Assembly: GCA_947095585.1 (NCBI GenBank)
Contig: OX352765.1
Coordinates: 87,380,965 to 87,444,964 of the forward strand
Length of the DNA: 64,000 nt
Reading direction: 5' to 3'
Source: Nephrocerus scutellatus
Taxonomy: Eukaryota > Arthropoda > Insecta > Diptera > Pipunculidae
Shown: positions 1-11,518 of the stretch, piece by piece
Numbering within the stretch: position 1 is the first letter of the stretch
How the letters are laid out: every line of letters starts with the position of its first letter
Program-made: the position numbers and the translations under genes
Notes under the pieces: model-generated
Seen by the model: the letters and a program-made list of their open reading frames with translations, nothing else
Databases searched by the model: none
Told to the model about the DNA's origin: nothing

Positions 1-629
1 AAAGACGTTGTCGCTGCCGCGGCGTGTACGTACACGTGCGCTTGTACTCACTCCTTCATAGGAGCAATGCTCGAAGAACAAATCTGAAATGGAAACTTGA
101 AGTTCAGATTGTGGGTGGGCAGAGGGGGCTTCTGTGCTGTTGCATTTTAAAATTTCGTTTGGAAAACATGGGCCAAATTCTCGATTCCATTGTTCGTTGA
201 TCGTTGTTGGGATTGCTAGTTGAACTTGAATTTAAGTGTTTTCTGGTGGTGAGAAATGTAAAAATTTGGATGGCTTATCCTGTATAGTTTATTATAACCT
301 TAATAATTTTACTTATGGGAAAGTTTAAAAATTCACTTTGTATTTATGAATACCAATTTGGTTAAGTTAAAATTGAAAGTTAATTTATTGATTGATTGGG
401 TGCTTTTATCCATCATAATATTACAGCAGGGACGTAACGATGTAACGATGTTTTCCCCGCTAAGGTAGTGTTAGTTGCTTTCATCTGGTTTCGAAATCAG
501 AATTCTTTGTTCAAATTATTATTATTTTTATTTTCTACTTTATTTTCATATTTTTCTTGGGTTTGGTTTGATATTCATTATAAAAATTAATTAATTAATA
601 ATCTTATAATATACCACCAATACATTACC
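1..629. other. AT-rich stretch without a recognised gene
   Basis: No coding pattern, repeat or RNA gene could be supported on either strand. It could hold the 5' part or an intron of the plus-strand gene that begins near 3.1 kb, but nothing in the sequence proves this. Confidence 0.4.
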
Positions 630-745
630 AGGGGACCGAGTGGCATCTCTTGAAACCTCAGGCGTTAAATCGAGTTCGTTGGCGGGCATTTGTAGAAGCC
701 CTATGCTCCTCCGCGGAGTAAAGGAAAGAAAGAAAGAAGAATAAC
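630..745 (+). mobile_element. 3' tail of a non-LTR retrotransposon
   Basis: One frame reads ALNRVRWRAFVEALCSSAE and then stops. This is the C-terminal signature (a Trp-Arg-x-x-Val-Glu-Ala-Leu-Cys pattern) of RTE-like endonuclease/reverse transcriptase elements. It is followed by an A-rich GAAA-repeat tail near 722-740. Only the end of the element is present, as expected for 5' truncation on insertion. The clade assignment is inference. Confidence 0.55.
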
Positions 746-840
746 TTACTAATATAACTACAGGTTATTTTGTTTTTTCATTCTTAATATTTATTAGTTC
801 TTTTCTTTTTTAAATTCTTTATATTAACTTCGCGTGCACG

Positions 841-852
841 TGGCTGGCTGGT

Positions 853-883
<31 letters not shown>

Positions 884-884
884 T
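841..884 (+). repeat. (GGCT)n microsatellite
   Basis: About eleven near-perfect GGCT tetranucleotides with two GGTT variants. It lies at the left edge of the dispersed repeat that follows. A short degenerate GGCT run occupies the same place in the related copy near 27.08 kb, so it seems to be part of the repeat. Confidence 0.85.
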
Positions 885-1165
885 CAGATTTTCTGATCAA
901 TTTTTAGCACACATCCCATGGCCCGATTTTATTGAAATTTTGCACACATGTATATTTCCGGTGACAATACTTTCTATTAAAATTTGAGGCCCCTCGGACC
1001 TCGGGTTCGGGGGGCTCCCATACAAATATTTTACAAAATTTACCCGATTTTCTTTAAATTTTGTACACATGTGTGTCTTCGATGGAAAACACTTTTTTTG
1101 GAGCGATCGGCCCCTTGGGGACCCCAATATACAATTTTTAAATATCGCTATATCGCATCAGATCA
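885..1165 (+). repeat. Dispersed repeat family 'CCCATACAAAT' (copy 1)
   Basis: Contains the shared blocks CTCCCATACAAATATTTTAC and ATTTACCCGATTTTC, and a CCCCTCGGACCTCGGG-like segment. Related copies lie at 27050-27340 (same orientation) and 55140-55500 (inverted). No protein-coding content; it looks like a non-autonomous interspersed repeat. Confidence 0.6.
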
Positions 1166-1224
1166 CGGCAAAGTCTGAGCTCTGCGTCATTTCGTGGATG
1201 ATTTTGCCACAAAACGAGCACGCA

Positions 1225-1244
1225 GTGTGTGTGTGTGTGTGTGT
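1225..1244. repeat. (GT)10 microsatellite
   Basis: Ten uninterrupted GT dinucleotides, bounded by CGCA and ATCCCC. Confidence 0.9.
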
Positions 1245-1314
1245 ATCCCCGATTAGAGAATTTACAAGAAAAATTTTAATTTTTATGGGTTGTTTTTTTT
1301 AAATTTATTTTACA

Positions 1315-2171
1315 TTATATAGAAAAATAAAAAAATTCTAATAAATATATATTGTTCCTAAGAGGAGCATAGACCGGAAACGACCTCCATTCAGCGCCGT
1401 CTGTCTCTCGCCAGTTGTTTAACTTCACGCCATACGCCTTCTGTATACGCGATTCTCGCTCGATTGATCTGCGCCACGTGTTCACTGGGCGTCCCGGGTT
1501 TCGTCTTCCTTTGGGTTTCCACTTTTGTAAAGTCATTGTCCGGTTTCCGCAGGGTATGGATTGGCTCGTTATTTGTCAGGGCAAATAGATACGAGTTTGA
1601 GATCGTGATTGGCCAAAAGATGCCACAGACTCGCCGCAGATACTTGTAATTTTTGAGAAATGGTGGTTGTTACTTTCCAAGTCTCGCAACCATATAAGAA
1701 GACCGATGTAACACTGGAGTTGAAGATATTTAGCTTGGTGCTCCTGGAGATGTTATGCGCTCGCCACACTTTGTAAGCAGAGCGCGCCTTGTTTATGCGG
1801 GCTGTCACGTCTGATTCGGGCCTGCCATTCTTAGTAATTAGGCGCCCTAAGTAGCTAAATTTCTCCACGTATTCAATGACTATCGTTGCATCGTTGGTGG
1901 TTATAGATAAATCGCGGTTATCGGTCGTTCCGATTCGCAACAACTTCGTCTTTGCGTAGTTAAGCCTTAAGCCAACCTGTCCAGCGTTATAAATCAACCT
2001 CTCAAGCTTACGCGTCATATCGTCTAATATGTGAGTCATCATGTTGATGTCGTCAGCGTAGTCGAGATCGTTTAGTCTTTCGTTCAAGCGCCATTGAATA
2101 CCGTTTGGTGAATCGATGTTGGTTTGCGCCATAACTTGATCACCAAAAAAAGTATAGGTGAGCGGACACAT
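1315..2171 (-). mobile_element. RTE-like non-LTR retrotransposon fragment (LINE-B type), broken
   Basis: On the minus strand the frame 2171 to 1569 encodes the middle and end of a reverse transcriptase. It has LDYADDINMM (the FADD/YADD catalytic box), then LRLNYAKTK, a YLGRLITKNGR segment and a FLYGCETW segment, the thumb-region landmarks of endonuclease/RT elements. The reading then shifts frame, and 1536 to 1315 encodes the basic tail GRRNPGRPVNTWRRSIERE, typical of the C-terminus of this class. The endonuclease and N-terminal RT are missing. It is a dead, 5'-truncated, frameshifted copy. RTE-like is my best assignment; another endonuclease/RT clade is possible. Confidence 0.75.
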
Positions 2172-2192
2172 CCTTGCCTTACTCCTTTAGAG

Positions 2193-2745
2193 ATGGTGAA
2201 ATTGGAATTATCGCGTAAAAATGTTCGTGAGATGATTTTTTACGATTTTCGAAAGGGGCTAACTCAACAACAGTGCTTCGAATCACTTCATTCGACATTT
2301 GGCGACGAAGCACCATCCATGGCTAGTGTTTATAACCGGTACTATTAATGGAAACGCGAACAACGTTCACTCAAAGACGAGCCTCGTGAAGGTCGTCCAA
2401 AAACAGATGTTGTGCCAGAAAACATCGATGCTGTGCGAAAACTGATTGAAGAGGATCGTCAGGTGACTTATGGGGAACTCGTATGCCAGCGTATATACGA
2501 TCTTACATGATCTTTTAAAGGGGCGGAAGCTATATGCACGTTGGATTCCACATTTTTTGACAGAAGCAAAAAAAAAGGTTCGTGTCGATAGGTGCCGCCA
2601 AATGCTTGAAAAATTCATTGAAGGTACTTCCAAAAACGTATACAAGATCGTGATAGGTCATAGGACGAGTCATGGATATTTGCGAGCCGGAAAGAAAAGG
2701 GCAATCGACTGTTTTTTCTATAAACTTTTACGACACCCATCTTAT
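2193..2745 (+). pseudogene. Degenerate mariner transposase (irritans-like)
   Basis: From ATG at 2193 the translation follows the mariner N-terminal helix-turn-helix region (FGDEAPSMASVYN), then after an in-frame TAA the linker EPREGRPKTDVVPENIDAV and RKLIEEDRQVTYGE. After another break it reads GRKLYARWIPHFLTEAKKK and RQMLEKFIEGTSKNVYKIV. The frame degrades before the catalytic Asp residues, so the catalytic half is deleted. At least two stops or frame changes make it non-functional. Family placement rests on the GRP linker and ARWIPHFLT motifs. Confidence 0.8.
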
Positions 2746-3067
2746 TGATTAAAATATGGCCTTAAGATGTTATATTCATAACACAAACGTAATTGTTTAA
2801 GTTTTCGGGCTGCCGGCTATTGAAAAAAATAAAGTAACGAATGACGGTTGCGGCGTAGGTACATACTACATAATCGACAAATCGCATCTATCACTAAACC
2901 AAAAGAATTCCAATGTCGATTTACATTTCATACATTCATTTATTCTCAGCGATTGATTACCGAAAATCATAAATTATATTCTTAATTACTGTAACTGTAG
3001 TACAACAATATTCTTATTTGTATGACCATATCACATATAATATAAAAGTTTTATTTTCTAGTTTCAG
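2746..3067 (+). other. Intergenic or intronic stretch ending in a splice acceptor
   Basis: No gene seen. It ends in TTTTATTTTCTAGTTTCAG (to 3067), a good polypyrimidine tract plus AG, just before the first coding exon of the next gene. This suggests that the gene has at least one exon further left. Confidence 0.5.
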
Positions 3068-3117
3068 CATACAGAACAATAAAACTCTTTGCAAGCGCGA
3101 TCAAATTGCCTATCAAA

Positions 3118-6100
3118 ATGCATTTTTGGATAGATAAACGATCGCAAGCATGCGGCTTCGGACGTGCCCGCGTAGCTGCATCACTTTCGGGAACTGCCAA
3201 TGGTGTTGGCCTAGGTTTCGCTCATCCTCCTCGGCGAATGGGAGGGAAAACAATATCAATGATACCGCCGATACATCGTCTGCCACAGCACCAACACTCA
3301 CAACAACAACAGCAATCACATCAACAACAATCGTCGGTAATAGCACCAACAACAACAGCAACCGCAACAGACTGCCACAGAACTCAACATCAACACCAAC
3401 ACGGTACCAATGCCAATACAAATAATAATAACAATAATTACACTAGTAGTAGTAGTAGTAGCATCAGTAACAGTGTGCCAGGTCACATTACTACGCAGCA
3501 CCAGCAACAACCACAACAACAACACTATGCCAGTGTAAATAACAATCATCATCATCATCATCAACATCAGCAGCAGCAACAACAACAACACCAAAGGCTG
3601 CTGCATCAGCCGTCGCCGCATAGCAATAGCACTAGCATTAGTAGTAGCGGTTACATAAGTAGTAGTAACACCGGTGGGAGTGGTGTTGGTGGCGGCGGCG
3701 GTGGTAGTAATATTCCCATTTCAAATAACAATATTATTAATAACAACACGTCGCCCTCCTCTTATTCCGCGTCTCCATTATCTTCATCCTCATCAGCTGC
3801 CATTCTAACAGGTTCTGGCCAAATTGTACCAGTGACAACGAATATTGTTCGCGGTAGCGGGAGAAGCCATCGAATTTCCGTTACCAATAACAATTCCAAT
3901 AACAATAGCAACAATTGTAATGGTACCAGCAGTGGCACAAGCCACCATTATGTTAGCCATCATGACGGTCGTAGCTATCATCATCATCCGCAATTCGGCA
4001 ATATGGCCGTTAGACATTACCAGCAGACACAGTCGACGCCAACAACTGGCATTGACAGCAACATGTATTCGCCACCCCATCATCATCATAACCACAGCAA
4101 TCATAATATGCAACGTTCATCGGGTCATCAACACTTAGCAGCAACGACAGGCGGGAATTCGAATAGTGGACATGACTGCCGTAGTGCATCAGCAATTGTG
4201 CAACAACATCAGCAGCAACAACAATTGTCTCATATTTATGGGTAAGTAAGATAAGGAGGAGATAGCTGTATTCCATTATGCCTTCAAAAGTAGTTGTGAG
4301 TATATGATAAAAGGAATGCGACTTTAAGTTTTTCATAATTTATATAAAGCGCAATGGTAGGCGATACATTTCACATTTGACATAAATTAAAAATGAATAG
4401 AATTTACTAATCTTAATATTTAAGGAAGAAAAAACAAACATATAAATTATTTGTATTTTTGTTCCGCAAAGTAGTAGCTGCTTATAAAAAAGGTGTCTAA
4501 AGTAGATCCCAGCAGACATAAGTTATCGCGATTAGTTCTCCAGGCAATTATTTTGAAAGAACTTAGCAGTATAGGGGTCGAATAACGACATCAGTTAACG
4601 AGTGAATGAAATCCATACGTTAACGAGTAATCGAGTATTTACATTGGGAAGATCACTGCTCGTCACTAGTTCACGTAAGCGATCATGCAAAATCAACATT
4701 ATTCAGTCAGGTGTATGGTAATTCGACCCCAGGTTTTTTGTCCTTGCTTAATTAACCTTTCGTACCTATTTTTTGGTGGATTAGTGTTGAATATATACCA
4801 ATATTAACTATAAATCGGTTATTTTTGTGTAACTCATGTCATACACTGCGGATCACTAGATTAGAAGCACATCATTTTCGGAGATAAATTGATATTTCTC
4901 CAGTTATATGTCAGGAAAGAAATAAAAGAAATGGTGGTGAAAGTTAGAGTAGTTTGTGGTTTAAACAAAATCACCCTTCTTCAAGATAACCTTAAAAATT
5001 CGATCTTTAATGGAGTTATAAAAAGAGGCCAAATAATCGAGTAAAATCTCATTCCAGGCCAGTTTACCGGTATCGATCCTTGTCAATGATTGTTTTCCAC
5101 CTTCGTACACTTTTCGTCTGGGGATGGCTAACCCAGACTTTATCTACAATTTTAAGCTCTGGCAAATATGATGGACATGGTAAAAGTTCTACATTTTCAC
5201 TGGCTACAAACGATCTAACAATGCGAGCGGTGTGTACAGGAGCATTGTCGTGTTGAAATATCCATGAGAGTGGTCCAAAAAGATCGTGGATTTTCGAAAA
5301 AAGCTGATCCAACACCGATTTTTACTATGTGCTTTCATTTTTGAGCTTTGTACTCCTAAGTGGATGTTGCCATAATAAAATATTGCAGCCCAAACCATTA
5401 CGCCTTCTTATCTGCTATGATGTGGTTTGAAGAGCTCCATTTTTCTTAGATCATAAAAATAAAAGTTATAGCCATCCGGTTCATCTAAATTGAACTTTTT
5501 TTCGTCAGAAAAGACTACTTTTTTCCAGTTATTTGATTGTCGCACATCCCAGGCATGTGGTCTTTCACGACTTGTAACCGTTGAATCTATTGCGAAGCAT
5601 TAAGTGGTGCTTTTTCTTCAGCTTTAGTCGCTTGAGGTATTTGGCACTACGAATCACACGACCAACGGTATATTTACTTGCAGTAACACTAGCTGCTTCA
5701 TTGATTTTAGCTATCGAAACAGGTAGTCTGACAATTTTTTTGTTCTACCGTTGCTGTAGGGGCTGTGGAACATTTCTTTTGTAATTTTTCCCGTACATTT
5801 TCGGATCCTTTAAATAATTACTAACAGCGTGATCACTCCGATTGATATTGTAAGCGATAGCACGCTCAATAGAGAAGCCTTCCAAACGGTAAACATCTAT
5901 TGATGCCTTCTATGACAATGTCAAACAAAAAAGTTTACCAATTCTTTAAAAAAAAAAAGGCAAAACCATTCTTTTTTTGCGAAATTAACTTTTTACGCAG
6001 ACAATATTGACATAGTTGGTATAAACCCAAGAGCTGTACAGAAAGCTTTTATCCAGATCGAGTGGGCGGCAGGAAATCTGGGGCTGCACATAATTTATAG

Positions 6101-8101
6101 AAAAACGAAGTACAAGGTGGCCACGTCTGCAAGCAGTAGATCCAACATTGGTCCCGTTATTAAAATGGTGGAGCGCGAATTTGATGTAGTGCAATCCTTT
6201 AATTATCTCGGATCAACTGTATATAACTGTATAAAACCGATAAGAGCATGGAACCAGATATACGCGCACGGTTGCTTAAAGCCAACAAAGCCTACTATAG
6301 CCTACTTATACTCTTTAAATATATAAGACAATGGTCATACCAGTACTTACATATGGATCCGAGACTTGGGTGCTCAGCAAAAAGCATTCTGACCTCTTAG
6401 CCGCGTTCAAGAGAAAAAGTCTTACGGAGAATTCTTGGCCCCGTATGTGAGGAAGGACGATTTCGGAGACTCTACAATGATGAGATCTACGAGCATTACC
6501 GCGATGTCGACATCGTGAAGAGAATTGAGCTCGGTAGGCTCCGGTGGGCAGGACACCTAGCTCGTATGAGCGAAGAAGATCCTGCTCGGAAAGTCCTTTG
6601 CGGTAGAATTTATGGAACACGACAGCAAGGCCGGCCAAGCCTACGCTGAAAGGGTAGCGTAGATCAGGACGCACAGAGTTTAGGGATGCAAAACAGGATG
6701 ACATCGGCTCAAAATCGGGACCGGTGGAAAGACTTTTTGCAGGAGCCCAGGACCGGAACCCGGTAGTATAGCCAAATATGATGATGATGAACTTTTTTGA
6801 ACTTCACAAATAACGATTGTACTTTGTCTGCTTCTAATCGTATGGACCAATTAAAATGAAAGCAATTCTAACGCATTCAGTTTAAGTTTCATAAAACTAC
6901 CCTTCGCTTGTTCTCTCAAAAATTTGGAGTTCACCATTGCATTCAACATGAACCACTGTTTCTTTCACCAATTCTCTCACTGTCATATAACGGGAGGAAG
7001 GTCATTTTTACTTCTCAAAATTATCTGCTTCTAATCTAGTGAAAAGCAGTGTGTACCTTTTTATGTTCCAATCGACTATTTAGCCGAGACACACTTATTG
7101 TACTTATAAGTTCTTCCGATGGTCGAATATAAAACCTCTATTATGAGTTTTCTTTCGTTAAGTTTAAATGGATAATTGAAATAGTTTTGAGTTTTCCTAC
7201 GGAAACCTTAACAGATCTTCGGTTTGTCAGTTATTCTTAGGAACATTTTGGCCGAACATCTGGGTCCCTTTTTAGGAATTTTTTAACGCCTTACCGCTTT
7301 TATTATGAAATTTTTAAATACCCTACATAGGAGCTTGATTCGTAACAGTCTTTCCCACCAAGTTATAAATAGTAACAATAATTAGGAATCTTAAAAAGTC
7401 GAATATTTCCTCCAGGGAACTATCTGTTCTAAAATAAGTTTCTCTTCAACAGAGCACCATCGCATGCACAGGATATCGAAGAGGGCACCATGGGAATCGG
7501 ACCAATAACAACACGATCAAACACCAATGCACATACTCATCATGGTCATCACCACAGCACTTCCATTGGAAATATCGGCGTTAGTAATCATGGCCATAGC
7601 CATGGCTTGATCGAAGGACCTGACTCTCAGCTTTTACCATCCCATTTAAAATGCGGTATGTGGGCATCCTTGGTATTAGCTTCGGTATTTGTGGCCGGTG
7701 TGAAATTTTACTCGGATCACCAGGGAACCGGATTAGAAGTAATGATATTTTGTGCATTCTCGGCGACATTCTTTTTGGCGGCGTGCACCGTTTCGTTGTG
7801 TCGTTTGCCAAGAGATCTGACAAGCGCGCGAGCAGCCGGAATTGTCGATGACCCCAGCCGAGGATTGTTGGCAGTTGGCGGCAGTGGTGGATTAGGTGGT
7901 GCTGGTCCCAATCAGCACCATCAAATGTTTGGCAACCATCATCCAAATGAAAATCAACGAATGCACAGACTAAATGAATCACTCATTGCCGCACAAGCTG
8001 GACCACCACCGTATCATATTGCTATTCTATTGCCAGAAAATAGCAAAGACATCCCGCTAGATGAATCACCGCCACCGTCCTATGATAAAATTCTTATTTA
8101 A
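3118..8101 (+). CDS. Two-exon gene: His/Gln-rich membrane protein with PPxY motifs
   Basis: Exons 3118-4241 and 7453-8101 (590 residues from the ATG at 3118). The donor GG|GTAAGTAAG and acceptor CTTCAACAG join with phase 2 to make an intact Gly codon and continue the frame. Residues 1-375 are low complexity: Gln, His, Asn, Ser and Gly runs, as in many fly regulatory proteins. After a second His-rich patch come two predicted helices (about residues 443-459 and 469-490) in a compact MWASLVLASVFVAGVKF / VMIFCAFSATFFLAACTV block, then the WW-binding motifs PPPY (559-562) and PPSY (582-585) close to the C-terminus. PPxY tails commonly recruit Nedd4-family ubiquitin ligases; that role is inference. 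The frame stays open upstream of 3118 to the acceptor at 3067, so the true start may lie in an earlier exon. I do not recognise the orthologue. The intron carries transposon debris. Confidence 0.85.
4262..4540 (+). repeat. Dispersed repeat family 'GTAGGCGATACATTT' (uninterrupted copy)
   Basis: The segment running through ATTATGCC...AAAGTAGTTGTG...TTTATATAAAGCGCAA and GTAGGCGATACATTTCAC is paralogous to 27466-27554 plus 28753-28900, where the same repeat is split by a transposon. It starts about 20 bp past the splice donor of the host gene. Confidence 0.7.
5064..5935 (-). pseudogene. Degenerate Tc1/Tc3-like transposase in the intron
   Basis: Minus-strand pieces in order: an N-terminal helix-turn-helix remnant (IERAIAYNINRSDHAVSNYL then KDPKMYGKNY, the Tc3-type paired-like domain), NGLGC at the start of the catalytic domain, then WIFQHDNAPVHTAR (the second catalytic Asp of the Tc1 DDE triad) and LPCPSYLPEL, where the normal SPDLNPIE-type third acidic site is degraded. 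Many stops and frame changes. It is antisense to the host gene. No terminal repeats could be delimited. Confidence 0.75.
6010..6790 (+). mobile_element. LINE-B fragment (RTE-like), broken
   Basis: Frames on the plus strand give EREFDVVQSFNYLGSTV, then after frame changes a FRRLYNDEIYEHYRDVDIV-like segment, IELGRLRWAGHLARMSEED, and a GRIYGTRQQGRPSLR tail, ending with a GATGATGATGAA tail near 6780. This is the thumb and C-terminus of an endonuclease/RT element. A closely related copy lies at 11519-11975. It is within the intron of the 3118-8101 gene. Confidence 0.75.
6791..7452 (+). other. Remaining intron sequence
   Basis: AT-rich, no coding or repeat content recognised. It ends with the acceptor TTTCTCTTCAACAG at 7452, which restores the reading frame of the upstream exon. 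Confidence 0.6.
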
Positions 8102-8524
8102 AACAGATACCAATGCAGCAGTATAGATTTTTTAATTTTTAGCAGCATATTGGTTATAAAGAGTACAGCTAGCAATATACCAGTCCGGCTTGTATTCTAA
8201 TATGTGGGTGGGTAGAAACCTATTAACAACTACTACTTCTACTTTTACTACTTGATTAACATCAAATGACAGTTTTATGTTTCCTGTAAAAAAAGTTTTA
8301 AAACGATATGATACGATACGAATAGAAAAGTTCTGAATTGTGTAGAAATCTAGAATATAAAACCAATTATGTAATTAGATGCAGTCAATAATTTGATTTA
8401 AAGTTAGAGCATAAATAATTGCTGAATACATACAGGGATATAACAGTTTGACCGATCGATTTGAATTAAGCTGAGTTATTTGCTGCCCTTTTTTTAAACA
8501 TATAAAAGTCTTAATTAAAGACTT

Positions 8525-8530
8525 AATAAA
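8525..8530 (+). terminator. Poly(A) signal AATAAA for the PPxY gene
   Basis: AATAAA about 425 bp after the stop codon at 8101, the last such hexamer before LINE sequence begins; it implies a 3'UTR of about 440 nt. The choice between this and earlier A-rich variants is not proven. Confidence 0.5.
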
Positions 8531-8689
8531 ATGATAAATTTCTTATTTTTTTCACTAACGAAACACCGTTACAAAAATGCTAGAAGGTCCATTGTGATGC
8601 CACATGGATCGAGAGGAATTCTCACCCTACTCATTGAACCAGTCAGAGCTTCAAATAAAGCGTAGAAGACTTTTGATGTCAGTCAAACA

Positions 8690-9560
8690 AATCGTTAAGG
8701 TCGTTCTAAAAGAAGGACACCAAATAGAGCTAACGCTTTAGAGAAAGAGCTGTGCATGTGCAGAGAAGGTGCAGAATCCTCTTCCTCATCCATGCAGCTT
8801 CTGCAGAAATCATTGGAAAATACACCGAGCCTTGCTTCATTCTTTCCTATAAGACAGTGCCCAGTAATTACACCTATCGTAGCGCTTATGTGTACTCTGT
8901 TAAGAGAGATCAAACACTTGGAGCGTTTCGGATCCAGCTTTGGCCTGAACTGTTTTGTCGCTACACAAGTTATACCATTTGTCCATCAAAGGTTGGTTGT
9001 GTCAGTAGCATCCTGCTTTAACATGAGTTTGCATATAGCAATCGGTATGCCTAGGAAACCGTTTTCAGATGGAAGGGGCAGCGTATTACCATTTTTGGCG
9101 AGTTCATCGGCCCTGCAGTTCCCCGGCACCTAATACGGGTGAATGTTAAACTACTCCGCCATCTCCCTGAAAGATGATCGGCAGTCTAGGGCTTAAATAG
9201 AGTTCGTAGAGACTGATTCTAGGGATCTCAAAGCTGCTTGACTATCCAAGAAGATGCGGATATGACGTTTCTCTTCAGCCAAGACATGACTTCTTTAATC
9301 GCCATTATTTCTGCTTGAAAAACACTGCAGTGATTAGGAAGACAGACAGAGAGACTTATATATTTAGCCTTTTTGAGAAAACACCTCATCATCAGTTTTT
9401 GACCAGTCAGTATAAAAACTGAATAATTCATCTTCCGAGATAGCACCTTCTTCCCAGAGTGATCTGGAGGGGATGCCAATTTGGCCTTCACCTTCCGAAT
9501 GATATCTGGCGATGTTGCAGCGCGTTTGCAATACGATATATGGTGCGATACACAAAAATT
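8690..9560 (-). mobile_element. LINE-A fragment (non-LTR element with RNase H), minus strand
   Basis: Reading from 9560 down, broken frames give FYTDWSK (first Asp of the RNase H site), SVFQAEIMAIKEVMSWLK, SQAALRSLESVSTN, WVPGNCRADELAKNG (last RNase H block), then VITGHCLIGKN and NDFCRSCMDEEED, the terminal Cys/His-type tail. The order RNase H then zinc-knuckle-like tail places it in the I/Jockey superfamily. Several frameshifts and stops; the reverse transcriptase is missing. The same family occurs at 10930-12960 and 38712-40180. Confidence 0.8.
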
Positions 9561-10739
9561 TTATTCACATGCAAATATTTTAACTGGTTAACAATCTGCG
9601 GCTTTTGGTTTCCAGCCAAATACAGAGCAATCACACTATTACGCTTGAATTCCATTGCGGATAACTTTTTTCTGAATATTTCGCACTAAAATGCTTCTGT
9701 ACGCTTGTAAACAATGGAATGAACTGTCATTAATGTAAATTTGATCTGTCAGTGATGACAGATTTGATAGTAATAACAGTCTGTAGTTGGTAACACTTCG
9801 TGTTAGTCACCCGGTATATATCCATAGAGATTAATGTCTAAGATAGGTCATTTATTAAGGTATTCGAGGAAGTGTAATCCCTAATCTCAGATCAAAAGCT
9901 GATAACAGTATTCATCTTGATCGTGCAAATAATCAAATCGAGCAAGTTCGTTGAGCAAGAACAGCAGAGGTGACCAAGACTTTGTTTGAATGATAACGTA
10001 GTCCATGATGACGTCTAGAATTAAGGAATTCCGTCATCGAGCTCGGCTTCAGCTCGTATTGAAAATAATAGTTTTTTTTAATAGGAGATTATGACCACAC
10101 GCCGGTCGTTTATAAAAATTATAATTAAAAAAAAATGTAAACTTAAGTGTCAAAGACAAAGTCTTTATAATGTTAAACTAAGAAATCGAAAAAATATAAT
10201 TAGTAATTATGTTACACCCACCCTCTCAGAGATTAAAGAACCAAAAATATATAAATTAAGTATAGATAGATATTAAGAAATATTAGTAAACGTGACATAA
10301 TTGATTATTCTTTTGATTATATACATGAAGCTGTCAAAAATTAAGGACGGCTATAAGAGATGTAAATATATAAAAATAATTACATAATATACATAAACAA
10401 ATCAAACTATTACATTTATATAGAACATTATATAAATAACGACAGAAAGAAAAGCAAATAAAGTTTTGTTGTGTTCGGTGACATTTTTAGATGGCAAATA
10501 ATGTCAGTATATCAACCATACGAAAAAAAATCAAATCTAAAACATAAAAGAAATAATATTAAACCTCTTCAAAGTGATAAAAATTCACATATGTGTGACT
10601 TTGTTTGTTATTTACTAACACTCTACTAAGTAGGAAATAATTAATAGCGAGAAACGCATACACATGGTTTCCTATATATTTAATAGGGCCTAAGCACCGT
10701 CAAATGATACGTAATTAACAAATGCGTAGACATGTAGAA
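9561..10739. other. AT-rich stretch, no gene recognised
   Basis: No conserved coding pattern. The short frames present are A- and K-rich and look accidental. Confidence 0.5.
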
Positions 10740-10870
10740 ATCGTGCGCAAAAAGTCAGGAATTGTTATTCCTCTCGAACAGCATGATAGCATAGCCAGAG
10801 TAGAACTTTATAAAGCCATGAGAGATTTCGCAATCCCAAATAAACTGACACGACTACGTAACCCATTGGC
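10740..10870 (+). mobile_element. Reverse transcriptase scrap (LINE-B type)
   Basis: The translation DSIARVELYKAMRDFAIPNK and then LTRL matches the RT finger/palm motif that follows the first catalytic Asp in RTE-like elements (a DSV-R-LY-AM-FGIP-KL-RL pattern). It is only about 40 codons, with no flanking RT boxes. Confidence 0.55.
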
Positions 10871-10929
10871 TATATACAGCGGTAGAAAGACCTACTGTAT
10901 GGTGGACTGCCTTAAATAAAAAAGTAAAC

Positions 10930-11518
10930 CTTGACGCAGTAAGCAAAGTCCAAGGATCAGCTAGTCTATGTATGAGCGGAGCACTTCGTACAACCCCCTC
11001 CGCCTGATTGGACATCCTGTTCGACCTATACACCACTCGAGCACGCAAGTAGCTGTTAGTTCGGCTATTCGCCTTAATGCTATCTCCCAGTGGACTAGAA
11101 GTGCAATCGGTCACTCCTCTATCCTGATTTTAGTCAGGATCCCAGACAGCATAGACTACACCATTCCGCAAATTCATTTCAACAAAAACTGCCAGGTTAC
11201 CTTCCCCTCCAGATCATTCTGGAACGAAGACGCTTACTTGGATGATGAACACATACATTTTTACACAGACGGGTCAAAACTGATGGCGGAGTCGGCGGAG
11301 GTGTTTTCTTACAAAAGCAAAATCTTAGCCTCTCTTTCCGTCTTCCAAATCACTGTAGTGTTTTCCAGGCTGAAATTTTGACAATCAGTGAAGCTTTGTC
11401 TTGGCTGAAGAAGTCCGGTAAGGATAACCGTATATTCTCGGATAGCGAAGCTGCATTGAAATCCCTGGAATCAGTCTCCACAAATCCAACTCCAGCCCGT
11501 AACTGCCGTTCATCTCTC
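10930..11518 (+). mobile_element. LINE-A, RNase H part (5' piece of an interrupted copy)
   Basis: Frames give SKVQGSASLCMSGALRTTP, then GHSSIL, FYTDGSK (RNase H catalytic Asp), SVFQ, and after a shift EALSWLKKSGKDNRIFSDSE (second acidic block) and AALKSLESVSTN. The copy breaks at about 11518, where LINE-B sequence starts. Its missing last RNase H block resumes near 12330. Confidence 0.75.

Noticed and set aside
3113..4336. Long open frames antisense to the His/Gln-rich exon
   Set aside because: They mirror CAG/CAA/CAT triplet repeats on the other strand; no domain and no splice context.
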